From assembly GCF_041020765.1 (NCBI RefSeq), contig NZ_JBEUEJ010000002.1: a stretch of 64,000 nt of DNA; one strand, written 5' to 3'. This DNA is from Kineococcus terrestris (GTDB taxonomy: Bacteria > Actinomycetota > Actinomycetes > Actinomycetales > Kineococcaceae). This document shows positions 8,603 to 17,476 of this stretch, piece after piece (position 1 is the first letter of the stretch; each line of letters starts with the position of its first letter). The position numbers and the translations under genes are program-made. The notes under the pieces were generated by a model. It did no database searches. It was not told the origin of the DNA and saw only the letters and a program-made list of their open reading frames with translations.

Positions 8603-8634
8603 ACGGGCCGCACCCCGGCGGGGGTGCGGCCCGT
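8603..8634. terminator. Bidirectional terminator between serB and the fabI operon
   Basis: A perfect 14-bp stem (ACGGGCCGCACCCC and its complement) with a GGCG loop, lying between two converging transcripts. No U-tract follows, as is usual in such GC-rich genomes. Confidence 0.75.
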
Positions 8635-8666
8635 GCGCGCGCCGCGCCGGCGGGTGCGCCGGTCGC

Positions 8667-8801
8667 TCAGCCGCGGCCGGCGGCCCAGCTGGCCAGGGCC
8701 GCGAAGGCGAGGATGACGGCCATCATCACCAGCGCCAGCCGCACCCCCCGCCCGCCGCCGGACCCCCGCCGGCCGTCGGGGCCGCCCGCCGGTGCGCTCA
8801 C
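8667..8801 (-). CDS. Small single-pass membrane protein of unknown function
   Basis: A 44-residue frame with G or C at nearly every third position, which argues for real coding. The first 20 residues are Gly/Arg/Pro-rich; then VRLALVMMAVILAFAALASWAA forms one membrane-spanning helix, with a short polar end. The GTG start lies four bases after the fabI stop, so it is the last gene of the fabG-fabI unit and is probably co-transcribed. No Shine-Dalgarno sequence is obvious, so it may rely on coupling. No family is recognised; a tail-anchored helper of fatty acid synthesis would be a guess. Confidence 0.6.
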   Translation of the reverse strand: MSAPAGGPDGRRGSGGGRGVRLALVMMAVILAFAALASWAAGRG

Positions 8802-8805
8802 GGTC

Positions 8806-9573
8806 TCAGGACCCCATGGCGTGGAAGCCGCCGTCGACGTGGATCATCTCGCCCGTCGTGGCCGGGAACCAGTCCGACATCAGCGCCAGCGCGGCGCGCG
8901 CCGGCGGCTCGGTGTCCGTGACGTCCCAGCCCAGCGGGGAGCGCTCGCCCCAGGTGCTCTCCAGGGTCTCGAACCCGGGGATCGAGGTGGCGGCCGTGGT
9001 GCGCAGCGGGCCGGCGGAGACGACGTTGACGCGCACGCCCTTCGGTCCCAGGTCGCGGGCCAGGTAGCGGGCGGTGGACTCGAAGGCGGCCTTGGCCACG
9101 CCCATCCAGTCGTAGACCGGCCAGGCCACGCGGGCGTCGAACGTCAGGCCCACGACGCTGCCGCCGTCCTGCATCAGCGGCAGGGCGGCCACGCTGAGGG
9201 ACTTCAGCGAGAACGCGGAGACCTGCACGGCCGTGGCCACCGAGGACCACTCGGTCTTGAGGAAGTTGCCGCCCAGGGCGTCCTGGGGGGCGAAGCCGAT
9301 GGAGTGCAGCACGCCGTCGAGGCCGTCCACGTGCTCGCGCACGCGCTCGGGCAGGGCGGCGAGGTCCTCGTCGCTGGTGACGTCGAGCTCGACGACGGGC
9401 GCGGGCTGCGGCAGCCGCCGGGCGATCGTCTGGGTGATCTTCATCTGCCGGCCGAAGGAGGACAGCACGACCTGCGCGCCCTCCTCCTGGGCCACCCGGG
9501 CGACGCCGAAGGCGATCGAGCGGTCGGTCAGCACACCGGTGACGAGCAGTCGCTTGCCGTCCAGCAGGCCCAT
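8806..9573 (-). CDS. fabI: NADH-dependent enoyl-[acyl-carrier-protein] reductase (InhA/FabI type)
   Basis: 255 residues. It reduces the trans-2 double bond of enoyl-ACP in the last step of each FAS II cycle. The start MGLLDGKRLLVTGVLTDRSI matches InhA; VLHSIGFAP lies in the core; the catalytic pair is in YDWMGVAK, the Y-x6-K spacing that separates enoyl reductases from ordinary SDRs. The end, WFPATTGEMIHVDGGFHAMG, is also family-like. ATG 9573 follows GAGGAGACACCC. It lies 75 bases after fabG on the same strand, the classic actinobacterial fabG-fabI order. Confidence 0.95.
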   Translation of the reverse strand: MGLLDGKRLLVTGVLTDRSIAFGVARVAQEEGAQVVLSSFGRQMKITQTIARRLPQPAPVVELDVTSDEDLAALPERVREHVDGLDGVLHSIGFAPQDALGGNFLKTEWSSVATAVQVSAFSLKSLSVAALPLMQDGGSVVGLTFDARVAWPVYDWMGVAKAAFESTARYLARDLGPKGVRVNVVSAGPLRTTAATSIPGFETLESTWGERSPLGWDVTDTEPPARAALALMSDWFPATTGEMIHVDGGFHAMGS

Positions 9574-9648
9574 GGGTGTCTCCTCGGGGTCGGGGGTGGG
9601 GCGTGGTGCGGTCGTGGTGCGGTCGTGGCGGGCCGGTCCGGGCCCGGC

Positions 9649-10407
9649 TCAGTGGCCCATGCCGAGGCCGCCGTCGACGGGCAGCACGGCGCCGTTGACG
9701 TACCCGGCGCCGGCCAGGAACAGCACGGCGGAGGCCACGTCCTCGGCGGTGCCGAAGGTGCCGGCGGGGATGCGCCCCCTGTAGTCGGCGGCGGTGGCCT
9801 CGGGCAGGGCGCGGGTCATGTCGGTGTCGATGAAGCCGGGGGCCACGACGTTGGCGGTGATGCCGCGCCCGCCCAGCTCGCGGGCGATGGAGCGGGCCAG
9901 GCCGACCATGCCGGACTTGCTGGCGGCGTAGTTGGTCTGCCCGGGCGAGCCGTACAGGCCCACGACGCTGGAGACGAAGACGATGCGGCCCCGCTTGGCG
10001 CGCACCATGCCGCGCACGGCGCGGCGGGCGCAGCGCCACGCACCGGCCAGGTTGGTGTCGACGACGGCGTCGAACTCCTCGTCGCTCATCCGCATGAGCA
10101 GCTGGTCGCGGGTGGCGCCGGCGTTGGCGACGAGCACCTCGACGGGCCCGTGGGCCTCCTCGACGGCCGCGAAGGCCGCGTCGAGGGAGGCGGGGTCGGT
10201 GACGTCGGCGCGCACGCCGAGCAGGCCCTCGGGGGCCTCGCCGGAGCGGGTGGTGACGGCGACGCGGTCACCGGCGGCGGCGAAGGCGCGCGCGACGGCC
10301 AGGCCGATCCCGCGGTTGCCGCCCGTCACCAGGACGCTGCGGCCCGTGGCCGCGGGCCGTCCCGTCGGAGCGTCGGTGGTCTGCGGGGCGTCAGCGGCGT
10401 CGGGCAC
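9649..10407 (-). CDS. fabG: 3-oxoacyl-[acyl-carrier-protein] reductase
   Basis: 252 residues. It reduces 3-oxoacyl-ACP with NADPH in FAS II. The Rossmann motif SVLVTGGNRGIG comes after a disordered start; NAGATRD, VSSVVGLYG, the catalytic YAASK and the end VLPVDGGLGMGH are all in place. The frame is open to an ATG at 10467, but GTG 10407 is preferred: a TTAGCT box lies nine bases upstream in the leaderless manner, and the longer form would put the promoter inside the gene. It is divergent from the DUF3099 gene and coupled to fabI downstream. Confidence 0.93.
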   Translation of the reverse strand: MPDAADAPQTTDAPTGRPAATGRSVLVTGGNRGIGLAVARAFAAAGDRVAVTTRSGEAPEGLLGVRADVTDPASLDAAFAAVEEAHGPVEVLVANAGATRDQLLMRMSDEEFDAVVDTNLAGAWRCARRAVRGMVRAKRGRIVFVSSVVGLYGSPGQTNYAASKSGMVGLARSIARELGGRGITANVVAPGFIDTDMTRALPEATAADYRGRIPAGTFGTAEDVASAVLFLAGAGYVNGAVLPVDGGLGMGH

Positions 10408-10416
10408 GGGGACGAA

Positions 10417-10422
10417 AGCTAA
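10417..10422 (-). promoter_or_regulatory. Putative -10 box of fabG
   Basis: On the minus strand TTAGCT lies nine bases before GTG 10407 (overlapping TAGCTT gives eight). The local sequence is A/T-richer than its surroundings. Confidence 0.5.
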
Positions 10423-10517
10423 CGCATCGTGCGCGGCGACCGGCCCGGCGGGCGTCTGGTGCGTCACACCGGGACCCCGGACCCTTCCCAGCGGGCGCGC
10501 ACCGCGCGAGTACGACG

Positions 10518-10523
10518 TACCGT
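10518..10523 (+). promoter_or_regulatory. -10 box, leaderless promoter of the DUF3099 gene
   Basis: TACCGT, six bases, then GTG 10530; no Shine-Dalgarno sequence. Confidence 0.6.
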
Positions 10524-10529
10524 AGTCCG

Positions 10530-11000
10530 GTGCCTGCGCACCCCCGCCCGACCGGGCGCCCCGCGGACCACGCCCACAGCACCGGACACGGTGACGGCGT
10601 CTACCGCATCACCGCAGCACCCACCTCGCTCACGGACGACCTGGGTGTCCGCTACCGCAAGTACGTCATCTCGATGGTCATCCGGACGGCGTGCTTCCTG
10701 ATCTTCGTCTTCCTCGAGCACTGGACCCGCTGGCTGTTCGTGGCGGGCGCGGTGTTCCTGCCCTACGTGGCCGTCGTCCTGGCCAACGCGGGCCGCGAGA
10801 GCCGCGGTCCGCGGCCGGAGTCCTTCGACATCACCCCGCCGCGACCGCTGGACCTGCCCGCGATCGAGGCGCGCATCACCGAGGTGCGCCCCCGCGAGCC
10901 GGGGGACGCGCACCCCGGTGGGCGCACCGGGGGTGACCCCGGTGGCGCGCGCGGTGACGACGGGCGCGCGCCGTGGGCTCAGCGCCCCACGGGCACCTGA
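10530..11000 (+). CDS. DUF3099 family membrane protein
   Basis: 156 residues. A polar His-rich start is followed by VYRITAAPTSLTDDLGVRYRKYVISMVIRTACF, the DUF3099 signature, and two adjacent hydrophobic helices (about 50-66 and 70-90), then ANAGRE and a long polar tail rich in Pro, Gly and Asp. Function is not known for the family. It is often found near fabG/fabI in actinobacteria, as here, where it is divergent from fabG. The GTG start fits the leaderless spacing. The C-terminal 45 residues look disordered. Confidence 0.85.
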   Translation: MPAHPRPTGRPADHAHSTGHGDGVYRITAAPTSLTDDLGVRYRKYVISMVIRTACFLIFVFLEHWTRWLFVAGAVFLPYVAVVLANAGRESRGPRPESFDITPPRPLDLPAIEARITEVRPREPGDAHPGGRTGGDPGGARGDDGRAPWAQRPTGT

Positions 11001-11052
11001 ACCCGGCCCCCGCCGGGCCGTGGCGACGGTGTCCACCGCGCCCGCGCGGTGC

Positions 11053-11058
11053 GAGACT
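11053..11058 (+). promoter_or_regulatory. Putative -10-like box before the small Cys protein
   Basis: GAGACT, six bases, then GTG 11065. It keeps the ACT end and the N6 spacing but not the leading T. Confidence 0.35.
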
Positions 11059-11064
11059 GGGCCG

Positions 11065-11346
11065 GTGGACACGCCGCGCGCTCCCGAGGTGCTCCCCCGG
11101 CCCACGACCCGGCGCTACGCCGGCGCCGGTGAGCCCGGTCACGAGCCGCCGTCCGACCTGGTGTGCAGCGCGAAGGGGTGCACCGCCGGTGCCGCCTTCG
11201 GGCTGCAGTGGAACAACCCCAGCCTGCACACGCCCGAGCGCCGCAAGACGTGGCTGGCGTGCGGGGAGCACCGCGAGCACCTGTCGCGCTTCCTGGGCGC
11301 GCGCGGGTTCCTGCGCGAGGTCGTGGACGTGACCGACCTGACGTGA
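11065..11346 (+). CDS. Small conserved actinobacterial protein with a Cys/His zinc-like motif
   Basis: 93 residues. The core reads LVCSAKGCTAGAAFGLQWNNPSLHTPERRKTWLACGEHREHLSRFL: C-x4-C early, then C-x2-H, spaced like a small zinc-binding knuckle. I recall similar unnamed proteins across actinobacteria, some mislabelled acetone carboxylase; no enzyme activity is supported. Its stop overlaps the start of the SURF1 gene (GTGA), so the two are translationally coupled. A role in metal handling or cytochrome oxidase assembly would be inference from that neighbour alone. Confidence 0.8.
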   Translation: MDTPRAPEVLPRPTTRRYAGAGEPGHEPPSDLVCSAKGCTAGAAFGLQWNNPSLHTPERRKTWLACGEHREHLSRFLGARGFLREVVDVTDLT

Positions 11347-12311
11347 GCGCGAGCACCACCCCCGCCGGTCCCCCCACCGGCCGCACGAGCGCGCCCGGCG
11401 CGCGGCCGCCCGCTCCGCGGCCCGTGCTGGCGCTGCTGCGCGAGCCGCGCTGGGTGCGCGGGCTGGTCCTGGCCCTCGTCGTGGCCGTGGCCTGCGTGGT
11501 GCTGGGGCAGTGGCAGTGGCACCGGCGCGCCGAGCGCACCGAGCGCAACGCCCCGCTGGTGGGCAACTACGACCGCGACCCCGTCGCCGTGGACGAGGTG
11601 CTGCCCGCGGACGGCGCGCCGCTGGCCGCGGCGGACACGTGGACCCCGGTGCGGGTGCGCGGCGAGTACGCGGCCGGCTCGACGGTGCTGGTGCGCAACC
11701 GCCCGCGCGAGGAGGCCGCCGGCTACGAGGTGCTGGTGCCGCTGGTCCTGGACGACGGCACGGTCCTGGTCGTGGACCGCGGCTGGCTGCCGGCCGGCAG
11801 CACGAGCGAGGCGCCCGACGCCGTGCCCGCCCCGCCGGCCGGGCGCGTGGAGGTGGTGGCGCGGGTGCGCGCCTGGGAGGAGCCGCGCGACCGCGCCGCG
11901 CCGCCGGGCCAGGTGGCGACCATCGCGGCCGGTCCGGTGGCCGAGCAGGTCGGGGCGGCGGGGGCGGGGGGCCTGCGTGGCGGGTACGCGCTGCTGGCCT
12001 CGGAGTCACCCTCCCCCGGCGGCGCGGCACCGCTGCCGCCGGCGCGCCCGCAGGTCGACGAGGGACCGCACCTGGCCTACACGTTCCAGTGGTACGGCTT
12101 CGCGCTCACGGCGCTGGTGGTGTGGGTGGTGGCCGGGCGCCGCGAACAGCGGGCGCGGGCCCTGACGGGCGCGCCCGCCGGGCCGCGGGACGGCGGTGGG
12201 ACCCGCCCCGGCGAGCGCGCCGGGGGCCGGCCGGGCCGCCGCGAGCGGCGGGGCGTCGACGAGGAGGCGGAGGACGCGGAGGTCGAGCAGGCCTCGCGGC
12301 CGGTGCGCTGA
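11343..12311 (+). CDS. SURF1-family cytochrome oxidase assembly protein
   Basis: 322 residues with the SURF1 plan: an N-terminal membrane helix (RGLVLALVVAVACVVLGQWQ), a long extracytoplasmic domain, and a second helix near the C-terminus after the hallmark HLAYTFQWYGFALTALVVW. WQWHRRAERTERN after helix 1 and VVDRGWLPAG in the middle are also family features. SURF1 proteins help assemble cytochrome c oxidase, perhaps by handling heme A; ctaA and ctaB for heme A synthesis lie 12 kb downstream. The GTG start overlaps the upstream stop. The last 60 residues are a charged, probably disordered tail. Confidence 0.92.
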   Translation: MSASTTPAGPPTGRTSAPGARPPAPRPVLALLREPRWVRGLVLALVVAVACVVLGQWQWHRRAERTERNAPLVGNYDRDPVAVDEVLPADGAPLAAADTWTPVRVRGEYAAGSTVLVRNRPREEAAGYEVLVPLVLDDGTVLVVDRGWLPAGSTSEAPDAVPAPPAGRVEVVARVRAWEEPRDRAAPPGQVATIAAGPVAEQVGAAGAGGLRGGYALLASESPSPGGAAPLPPARPQVDEGPHLAYTFQWYGFALTALVVWVVAGRREQRARALTGAPAGPRDGGGTRPGERAGGRPGRRERRGVDEEAEDAEVEQASRPVR

Positions 12312-12325
12312 GGACCTGCCTCACC

Positions 12326-12346
12326 TGATCGGCGCAGCGCCGATCA
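12326..12346. promoter_or_regulatory. Perfect 21-bp inverted repeat between SURF1 and SDR genes
   Basis: TGATCGGCGC, one central A, then GCGCCGATCA. It lies 15 bases after the SURF1 stop and about 30 bases before the SDR -10-like box. With a one-base centre it is a poor RNA hairpin terminator but a good dimer-binding operator. No regulator can be named. Confidence 0.55.
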
Positions 12347-12375
12347 TGCTGTGTGTATCACCAGCCACTCTGCGC

Positions 12376-12381
12376 AACAAT
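12376..12381 (+). promoter_or_regulatory. Putative -10 box of the SDR gene
   Basis: AACAAT, six bases, then ATG 12388, with no Shine-Dalgarno sequence, in a locally A/T-richer stretch. Confidence 0.5.
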
Positions 12382-12387
12382 GTCCGC

Positions 12388-13140
12388 ATGGACTTGGGCC
12401 TCAGCGACCGCGTGTACATCGTCTCCGGAGCCTCGACCGGCCTGGGGCTCTCGTGCGCGCGCCTGCTCGCCGACGAGGGGGCCCTGCTGGTCCTGCACGC
12501 CGTGGACGAGGACGAGCTGGCCGCGGCCGCCCCGTCCATCGGCCACCCCGACCGGGTGCTGCTGGTGCCCGGCGACATCTCCGAGCCCGGCACCGAGACC
12601 CGCCTGGTCGCCGCCGCCAACGCCCGCTTCGGCCGGCTGGACGGCGCCGTGGTCTCCTGCGGGGCCCCGCCCAGCTCCAGCGTGCTGGAGGCCGACGACG
12701 CCGCCTGGCGCGCGGGGTTCGAGTCCGGCCTGCTCGGGCCGCTGCGGCTGGCGCGCTCCGTGGGGCGCGCGGCCACCGGTGAGGGCGCCTCGATGGTGCT
12801 GCTGCTGTCGGCCGGCGTGCGCGCGCCGGAGGCGGGCGCCGGGGTGGCCAACGGGCTGCGCCCCGGCCTGGCGATGGCCGCCAAGGCGCTGGCCGACGAG
12901 CTCGGCCCGCGCGGGGTGCGGATCAACTCCCTGCTGGCCGGGCACGTCGAGGCCTCCAGCCCGCTGGAGCTGGAGGAGACGCCGGCCGAGGACGCCGGCG
13001 CCCTGGAGGCCGTGCCGCTGCGCCGCGCCGGACTGCCCGACGAGTTCGCGCGGGCGGCCGTCTTCCTGCTGTCCCCCGCCGCCTCCTACGTCACGGGGAC
13101 GTCGCTCAGCGTCGACGGTGGGGCCGGCCGCTCGCTGTGA
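12388..13140 (+). CDS. Atypical short-chain dehydrogenase/reductase lacking the catalytic Tyr
   Basis: 250 residues with the SDR fold: VYIVSGASTGLGLSCARLLA near the start for the nucleotide, a GDIS acidic turn, VVSCGAPP in place of NAG, and the C-terminal SYVTGTSLSVDGGAG. Where SDRs carry Y-x3-K, this has NGLRPGLAMAAKALADELG: the lysine is kept but the Tyr position is Ala. I recall the same NGLRPGLAM block in related actinobacterial proteins, so the loss looks like a family trait. It may bind NAD(P) without classic reductase chemistry. ATG 12388 fits the leaderless spacing. Confidence 0.85.
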   Translation: MDLGLSDRVYIVSGASTGLGLSCARLLADEGALLVLHAVDEDELAAAAPSIGHPDRVLLVPGDISEPGTETRLVAAANARFGRLDGAVVSCGAPPSSSVLEADDAAWRAGFESGLLGPLRLARSVGRAATGEGASMVLLLSAGVRAPEAGAGVANGLRPGLAMAAKALADELGPRGVRINSLLAGHVEASSPLELEETPAEDAGALEAVPLRRAGLPDEFARAAVFLLSPAASYVTGTSLSVDGGAGRSL

Positions 13141-13154
13141 GCGGCCGGCCCGGA

Positions 13155-13187
13155 GGACCCGGCCGTCGGCGACGAGCGGCCGGGTCC
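13155..13187 (+). terminator. Terminator hairpin after the SDR gene
   Basis: An 11-bp stem, GGACCCGGCCG paired with CGGCCGGGTCC, with an 11-base loop, starting 15 bases after the stop. A second GC stem follows near 13196-13216. Confidence 0.6.
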
Positions 13188-13222
13188 CCGTGCCCGCGGG
13201 CCGAGCGGCCCGCGGTCGGCGG

Positions 13223-13444
13223 TCAGCTGCTCGCTGCCCGCCGCCCGCGGGTCGCCCCGCCCCTGCTGCGCAGCGCCACGTCGCTCTCGCTGAGCAACCG
13301 GTGCACGAACCCGTACGAGCGTCCGGACTCCTCGGCGAGCGCCCTGATGCTCTTGCCCTCCGAGTAGCCCTTCGTCAGCTCCGCGGCGAGCTGCTCGCGC
13401 TCGGCACCGCTCAGCCGGGTTCCCCTCTTGACCGTCTCGGCCAC
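13223..13444 (-). CDS. Small helix-turn-helix protein, actinobacterial
   Basis: 73 residues. The block GKSIRALAEESGRSYGFVHRLLSES is a helix-turn-helix of the resolvase/Hin sort: a helix, a turn at ESGRS and a recognition helix YGFVHRLL. A basic end, RSRGGATRGRRAASS, could add DNA contacts. I recall near-identical small proteins across Streptomyces and relatives, often beside an ABC-F gene as here, but know of no assigned role. ATG 13444 is a clean start. Transcription is toward the SDR gene, which converges on it. Confidence 0.85.
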   Translation of the reverse strand: MAETVKRGTRLSGAEREQLAAELTKGYSEGKSIRALAEESGRSYGFVHRLLSESDVALRSRGGATRGRRAASS

Positions 13445-13573
13445 CGTGACCTCCCTCGTGCCGTCCGACCCGTCGTCCGGCCACGACCATGGTCACCACC
13501 ACGGGCCACATCGGCCACTCGACACGTCGGACGGCCCGGCGGCGGGACCGGGAGGGCCCCGGGAGCGCGCGGC

Positions 13574-15168
<1,595 letters not shown>

Positions 15169-15172
<4 letters not shown>

Positions 15173-15213
15173 GAGGGCAGGCTCCAGCGGCACGTGGTGG
15201 GGGTGGGGGACAC
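15169..15213 (-). CDS. Putative leader peptide overlapping the ABC-F start
   Basis: GTG at 15213 opens a 14-codon frame, VSPTPTTCRWSLPS, whose stop TGA shares bases with the ABC-F start GTG (GTGA). Every third position is G or C. TAGACT lies eight bases upstream, so the mRNA would be leaderless and this peptide the first thing read. Leader peptides that sense ribosome stalling are known for several resistance ABC-F genes. The alternative is that the GTG is chance and the sequence is a plain 5' leader of about 40 bases. Confidence 0.4.
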
Positions 15214-15221
15214 GGTGCTCC

Positions 15222-15227
15222 AGTCTA
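15222..15227 (-). promoter_or_regulatory. -10 box of the ABC-F transcript
   Basis: TAGACT on the minus strand, eight bases before the leader GTG at 15213. The identical TAGACT-N8-GTG precedes the ABC exporter at 22338. Confidence 0.6.
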
Positions 15228-15255
15228 GGACGGCCGAGGGGGCGGCCCCGTCGGA

Positions 15256-15261
15256 TATGTT
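15256..15261 (+). promoter_or_regulatory. -10 box of bioY
   Basis: TATGTT, eight bases, then GTG 15270; no Shine-Dalgarno sequence. It faces away from the ABC-F -10 box 28 bases off. Confidence 0.55.
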
Positions 15262-15269
15262 CGGCGCCC

Positions 15270-15923
15270 GTGAGCCCCCTGCTGCGCCGCGCGGCGCGCC
15301 GCGACACCAGCCCCGCCACCGGCCCCGCCACCCCCGGCGTGCGGCGGCCCGGCTCCCCCGGCACCGACGTGGCCCTGGTGGCCGTCTTCGCCGCGCTCGT
15401 GTGCGCCCTGGCGATCACCCCCGCGCTGCAGGTCGGCGGCTCGGGCGTGCCGATCACCCTGCAGACGCTCGGGATCATGCTGTGCGGGGCCGTGCTGGGC
15501 CCCTGGCGCGGCGCGCTGGCCGTGCTGCTGTACCTGGTCCTCGGCTTCGCGGGCGCCCCCGTCTTCGCGCAGGGCGCCAGCGGCCTGGGCGTCCTGGCCG
15601 CGCCCAGCGCCGGGTTCCTGCTGGCGATGCCGCTGGCGGCGCTGGTCATCGGGGCGCTCGTGCGCGCCGGGGTGCGCGCCGCCCACCGCACCGGCCGCCG
15701 CGTCCTGGTGCCGGTGTCGCTGGTGGCCGGCTGCCTGCTCGGCGGGATCGCCGTCGTCTACGCCGGCGGGATCCCCGGCCTGGCCCTCAACGGTGCGATG
15801 CCGCTGGACGTGGCCGCCCGCCTGTCGCTGACGTTCCTGCCCGGCGACCTCGTCAAGGTCGCGCTGACGGTGCTGGTGGCCGCGCCCGTGCACCGCGCCT
15901 TCCCGCACCTGCTGGACCGCTGA
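15270..15923 (+). CDS. bioY: Biotin ECF transporter S component BioY
   Basis: 217 residues, about six membrane helices. Family marks are ALAITPALQVGGSGVPITLQTLGIMLCGAVLGPWRGALAVLLYLVLGFAGAPVFAQG, the BioY substrate-binding region, and FLPGDLVKVALTVLVA at the end, the helix that meets the T component. BioY binds biotin in the membrane and works with the ATPase and T subunit encoded next. The first 35 residues are Arg/Pro-rich and cytosolic. GTG 15270 fits the leaderless signal; the frame open from 14997 overlaps the ABC-F gene and is rejected. Confidence 0.95.
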   Translation: MSPLLRRAARRDTSPATGPATPGVRRPGSPGTDVALVAVFAALVCALAITPALQVGGSGVPITLQTLGIMLCGAVLGPWRGALAVLLYLVLGFAGAPVFAQGASGLGVLAAPSAGFLLAMPLAALVIGALVRAGVRAAHRTGRRVLVPVSLVAGCLLGGIAVVYAGGIPGLALNGAMPLDVAARLSLTFLPGDLVKVALTVLVAAPVHRAFPHLLDR

Positions 15924-15966
15924 CCGCACCGCTGAGCCGGCGCGGGCACCCGGCCCCGGCGCACCC

Positions 15967-16644
15967 GTGATCCGGCTGGAGGCCGCCGCGGTCCGCGCGG
16001 GGGACCGCGTGGTCCTGCACCCGACGACGCTGGAGATCGCCGAGCGCTCGGTGGCGCTCGTGGGCCCGAACGGCTCGGGCAAGTCGACGCTGCTGCGGCT
16101 GCTGGACGGGCTGGTGCTGCCCTCGTCGGGGACCGTCGAGGTCGACGGGCTGTCCCCGGAGACGGACCTGGCGGCGCTGCGCCGGCACGTCGGGTTCGTC
16201 TTCCCCGACCCCGACGCCCAGCTGGTGATGCCCACCGCCGTCGAGGACCTCGCGCTGTCGCTGCGCCGGGCGGGGGTGCCGCGGTGCGAGCGCGACGCCC
16301 GGGCGCGCGAGCTGCTGGCCCGGGCGGGGCTGGACGACCACGCCGACGCCCCCGTGCGCGAGCTGTCCTCCGGGCAGCGGCAGCTGCTGGCCGTGACGGC
16401 CGTCCTGGCGGTGGGCCCGGCCGTGCTGGCCTGCGACGAGCCGACGACGCTGCTGGACCTGCGCGCCGCCCGCCGCGTGGCCGACCTGCTCCTGGCCGGC
16501 CCGGCCCGCCTCGTGCTGGCCACCCACGACCTCGCCCTGGCCGCCCGCACCGAGCGGGCCCTGTGGCTGGAGCAGGGCCGCGTGGTGGCCGACGGGCCCG
16601 CGGACGAGGTGTGCGCCGCCTACGCGGCCACCGCGGGCGCGTGA
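15967..16644 (+). CDS. bioM: Biotin ECF transporter ATPase (EcfA/BioM)
   Basis: 225 residues, one ABC domain. Walker A GPNGSGKST near 36, the Q-loop in FVFPDPDAQLVMPT that is typical of ECF ATPases, signature LSSGQRQL, and Walker B VLACDEPTTLLDL. Only one ATPase gene is present, so it probably works as a homodimer, as in BioMNY. It starts at GTG 43 bases after bioY and its stop overlaps the next start. Confidence 0.92.
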   Translation: MIRLEAAAVRAGDRVVLHPTTLEIAERSVALVGPNGSGKSTLLRLLDGLVLPSSGTVEVDGLSPETDLAALRRHVGFVFPDPDAQLVMPTAVEDLALSLRRAGVPRCERDARARELLARAGLDDHADAPVRELSSGQRQLLAVTAVLAVGPAVLACDEPTTLLDLRAARRVADLLLAGPARLVLATHDLALAARTERALWLEQGRVVADGPADEVCAAYAATAGA

Positions 16645-17393
16645 GCGGGCAGCGGCCCCGGCGGCGACCCCGGCGGCGGTCCCGGTGGCGCGCCCGGCGC
16701 CGGGGCCTGGACGCGGCCCCGAGCCTGCTGGGCCACCACGTGCCCGGCTCCTCGGCCCTGCACCGCGCCCCCGCCGGCCGCAAGCTGGCGGCCCTGGCGC
16801 TGCTGGGCGTGCTGCTGGGCGTGCTGCGGCTGGCGGTCCCCGGGCCGGCCGCCGCCGGCGGCACCCTGGTGCTGGCCGCGCTCGTCGCCGTGGTGGCCCG
16901 CCGCTGCGGGCTGCCGCGCGGCTGGGCGCTGCGCCGGGTGCGGGCGGTGTGGTGGCTGCCGCTGCTGCTGGCCGCCGCGCAGCTGTGGCTGGGCCGGCCC
17001 TGGCACGCCGTGGCCGTCCCGGCCGCGCTGGTGGCGGCCCTGTGGGGCGCGGCGCTGCTGAGCGCCACCACGCCGCTGCCGGTGCTCCTGGACGCCGTCG
17101 TGCGCGCGGTGCGGCCGCTCGCGCGGGTGGGCGTCGACGCCGACCGGGTGGGCCTGGCGCTGGTGCTGGCCCTGACGAGCGTGCCGGTGGTGCTCGGCCT
17201 GCTGGAGCAGTCGCGCGCCGCGGCCGCCGCCCGGGGCCTGGGCCGCGACCCCCGCGCCCTGCTCGTGCCGGTGCTCCTGCGGACCGTCGCCCACGCCCAC
17301 GCGCTCGGCGAGGCGCTGGCGGCACGGGGGCTGGACACCGCCGGGACGGACGAGCCGGACGACGACGAGCACCCCGGACCCGCCCCCGCCTGA
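16641..17393 (+). CDS. bioN: Biotin ECF transporter transmembrane T component (EcfT/BioN)
   Basis: 250 residues, about five membrane helices. The coupling helix carries the expected Ala-Arg-Gly motifs: AAAARGLGRDPRA and, near the end, EALAARGLD, which touch the ATPase. The first 25 residues are strongly Arg-rich and the last 20 acidic. The start GTG overlaps the bioM stop (GTGA), so the BioY-M-N module is one operon for high-affinity biotin uptake; biotin is needed for acyl-CoA carboxylases that feed FAS II. Confidence 0.9.
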   Translation: MSGQRPRRRPRRRSRWRARRRGLDAAPSLLGHHVPGSSALHRAPAGRKLAALALLGVLLGVLRLAVPGPAAAGGTLVLAALVAVVARRCGLPRGWALRRVRAVWWLPLLLAAAQLWLGRPWHAVAVPAALVAALWGAALLSATTPLPVLLDAVVRAVRPLARVGVDADRVGLALVLALTSVPVVLGLLEQSRAAAAARGLGRDPRALLVPVLLRTVAHAHALGEALAARGLDTAGTDEPDDDEHPGPAPA

Positions 17394-17408
17394 GAGCCCC
17401 GGACGCGC

Positions 17409-17444
17409 GAGGGGGCGGCCACCGGTACCGGTGACCGCCCCCTC
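17409..17444. terminator. Bidirectional terminator between bioN and sufT
   Basis: A 10-bp stem GAGGGGGCGG / CCGCCCCCTC, with an inner palindromic ACCGGTACCGGT in the loop, placed between two converging genes. Confidence 0.75.
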
Positions 17445-17476
17445 GGGCGGGACGTCCCACGACGCCCCGCGGGACC

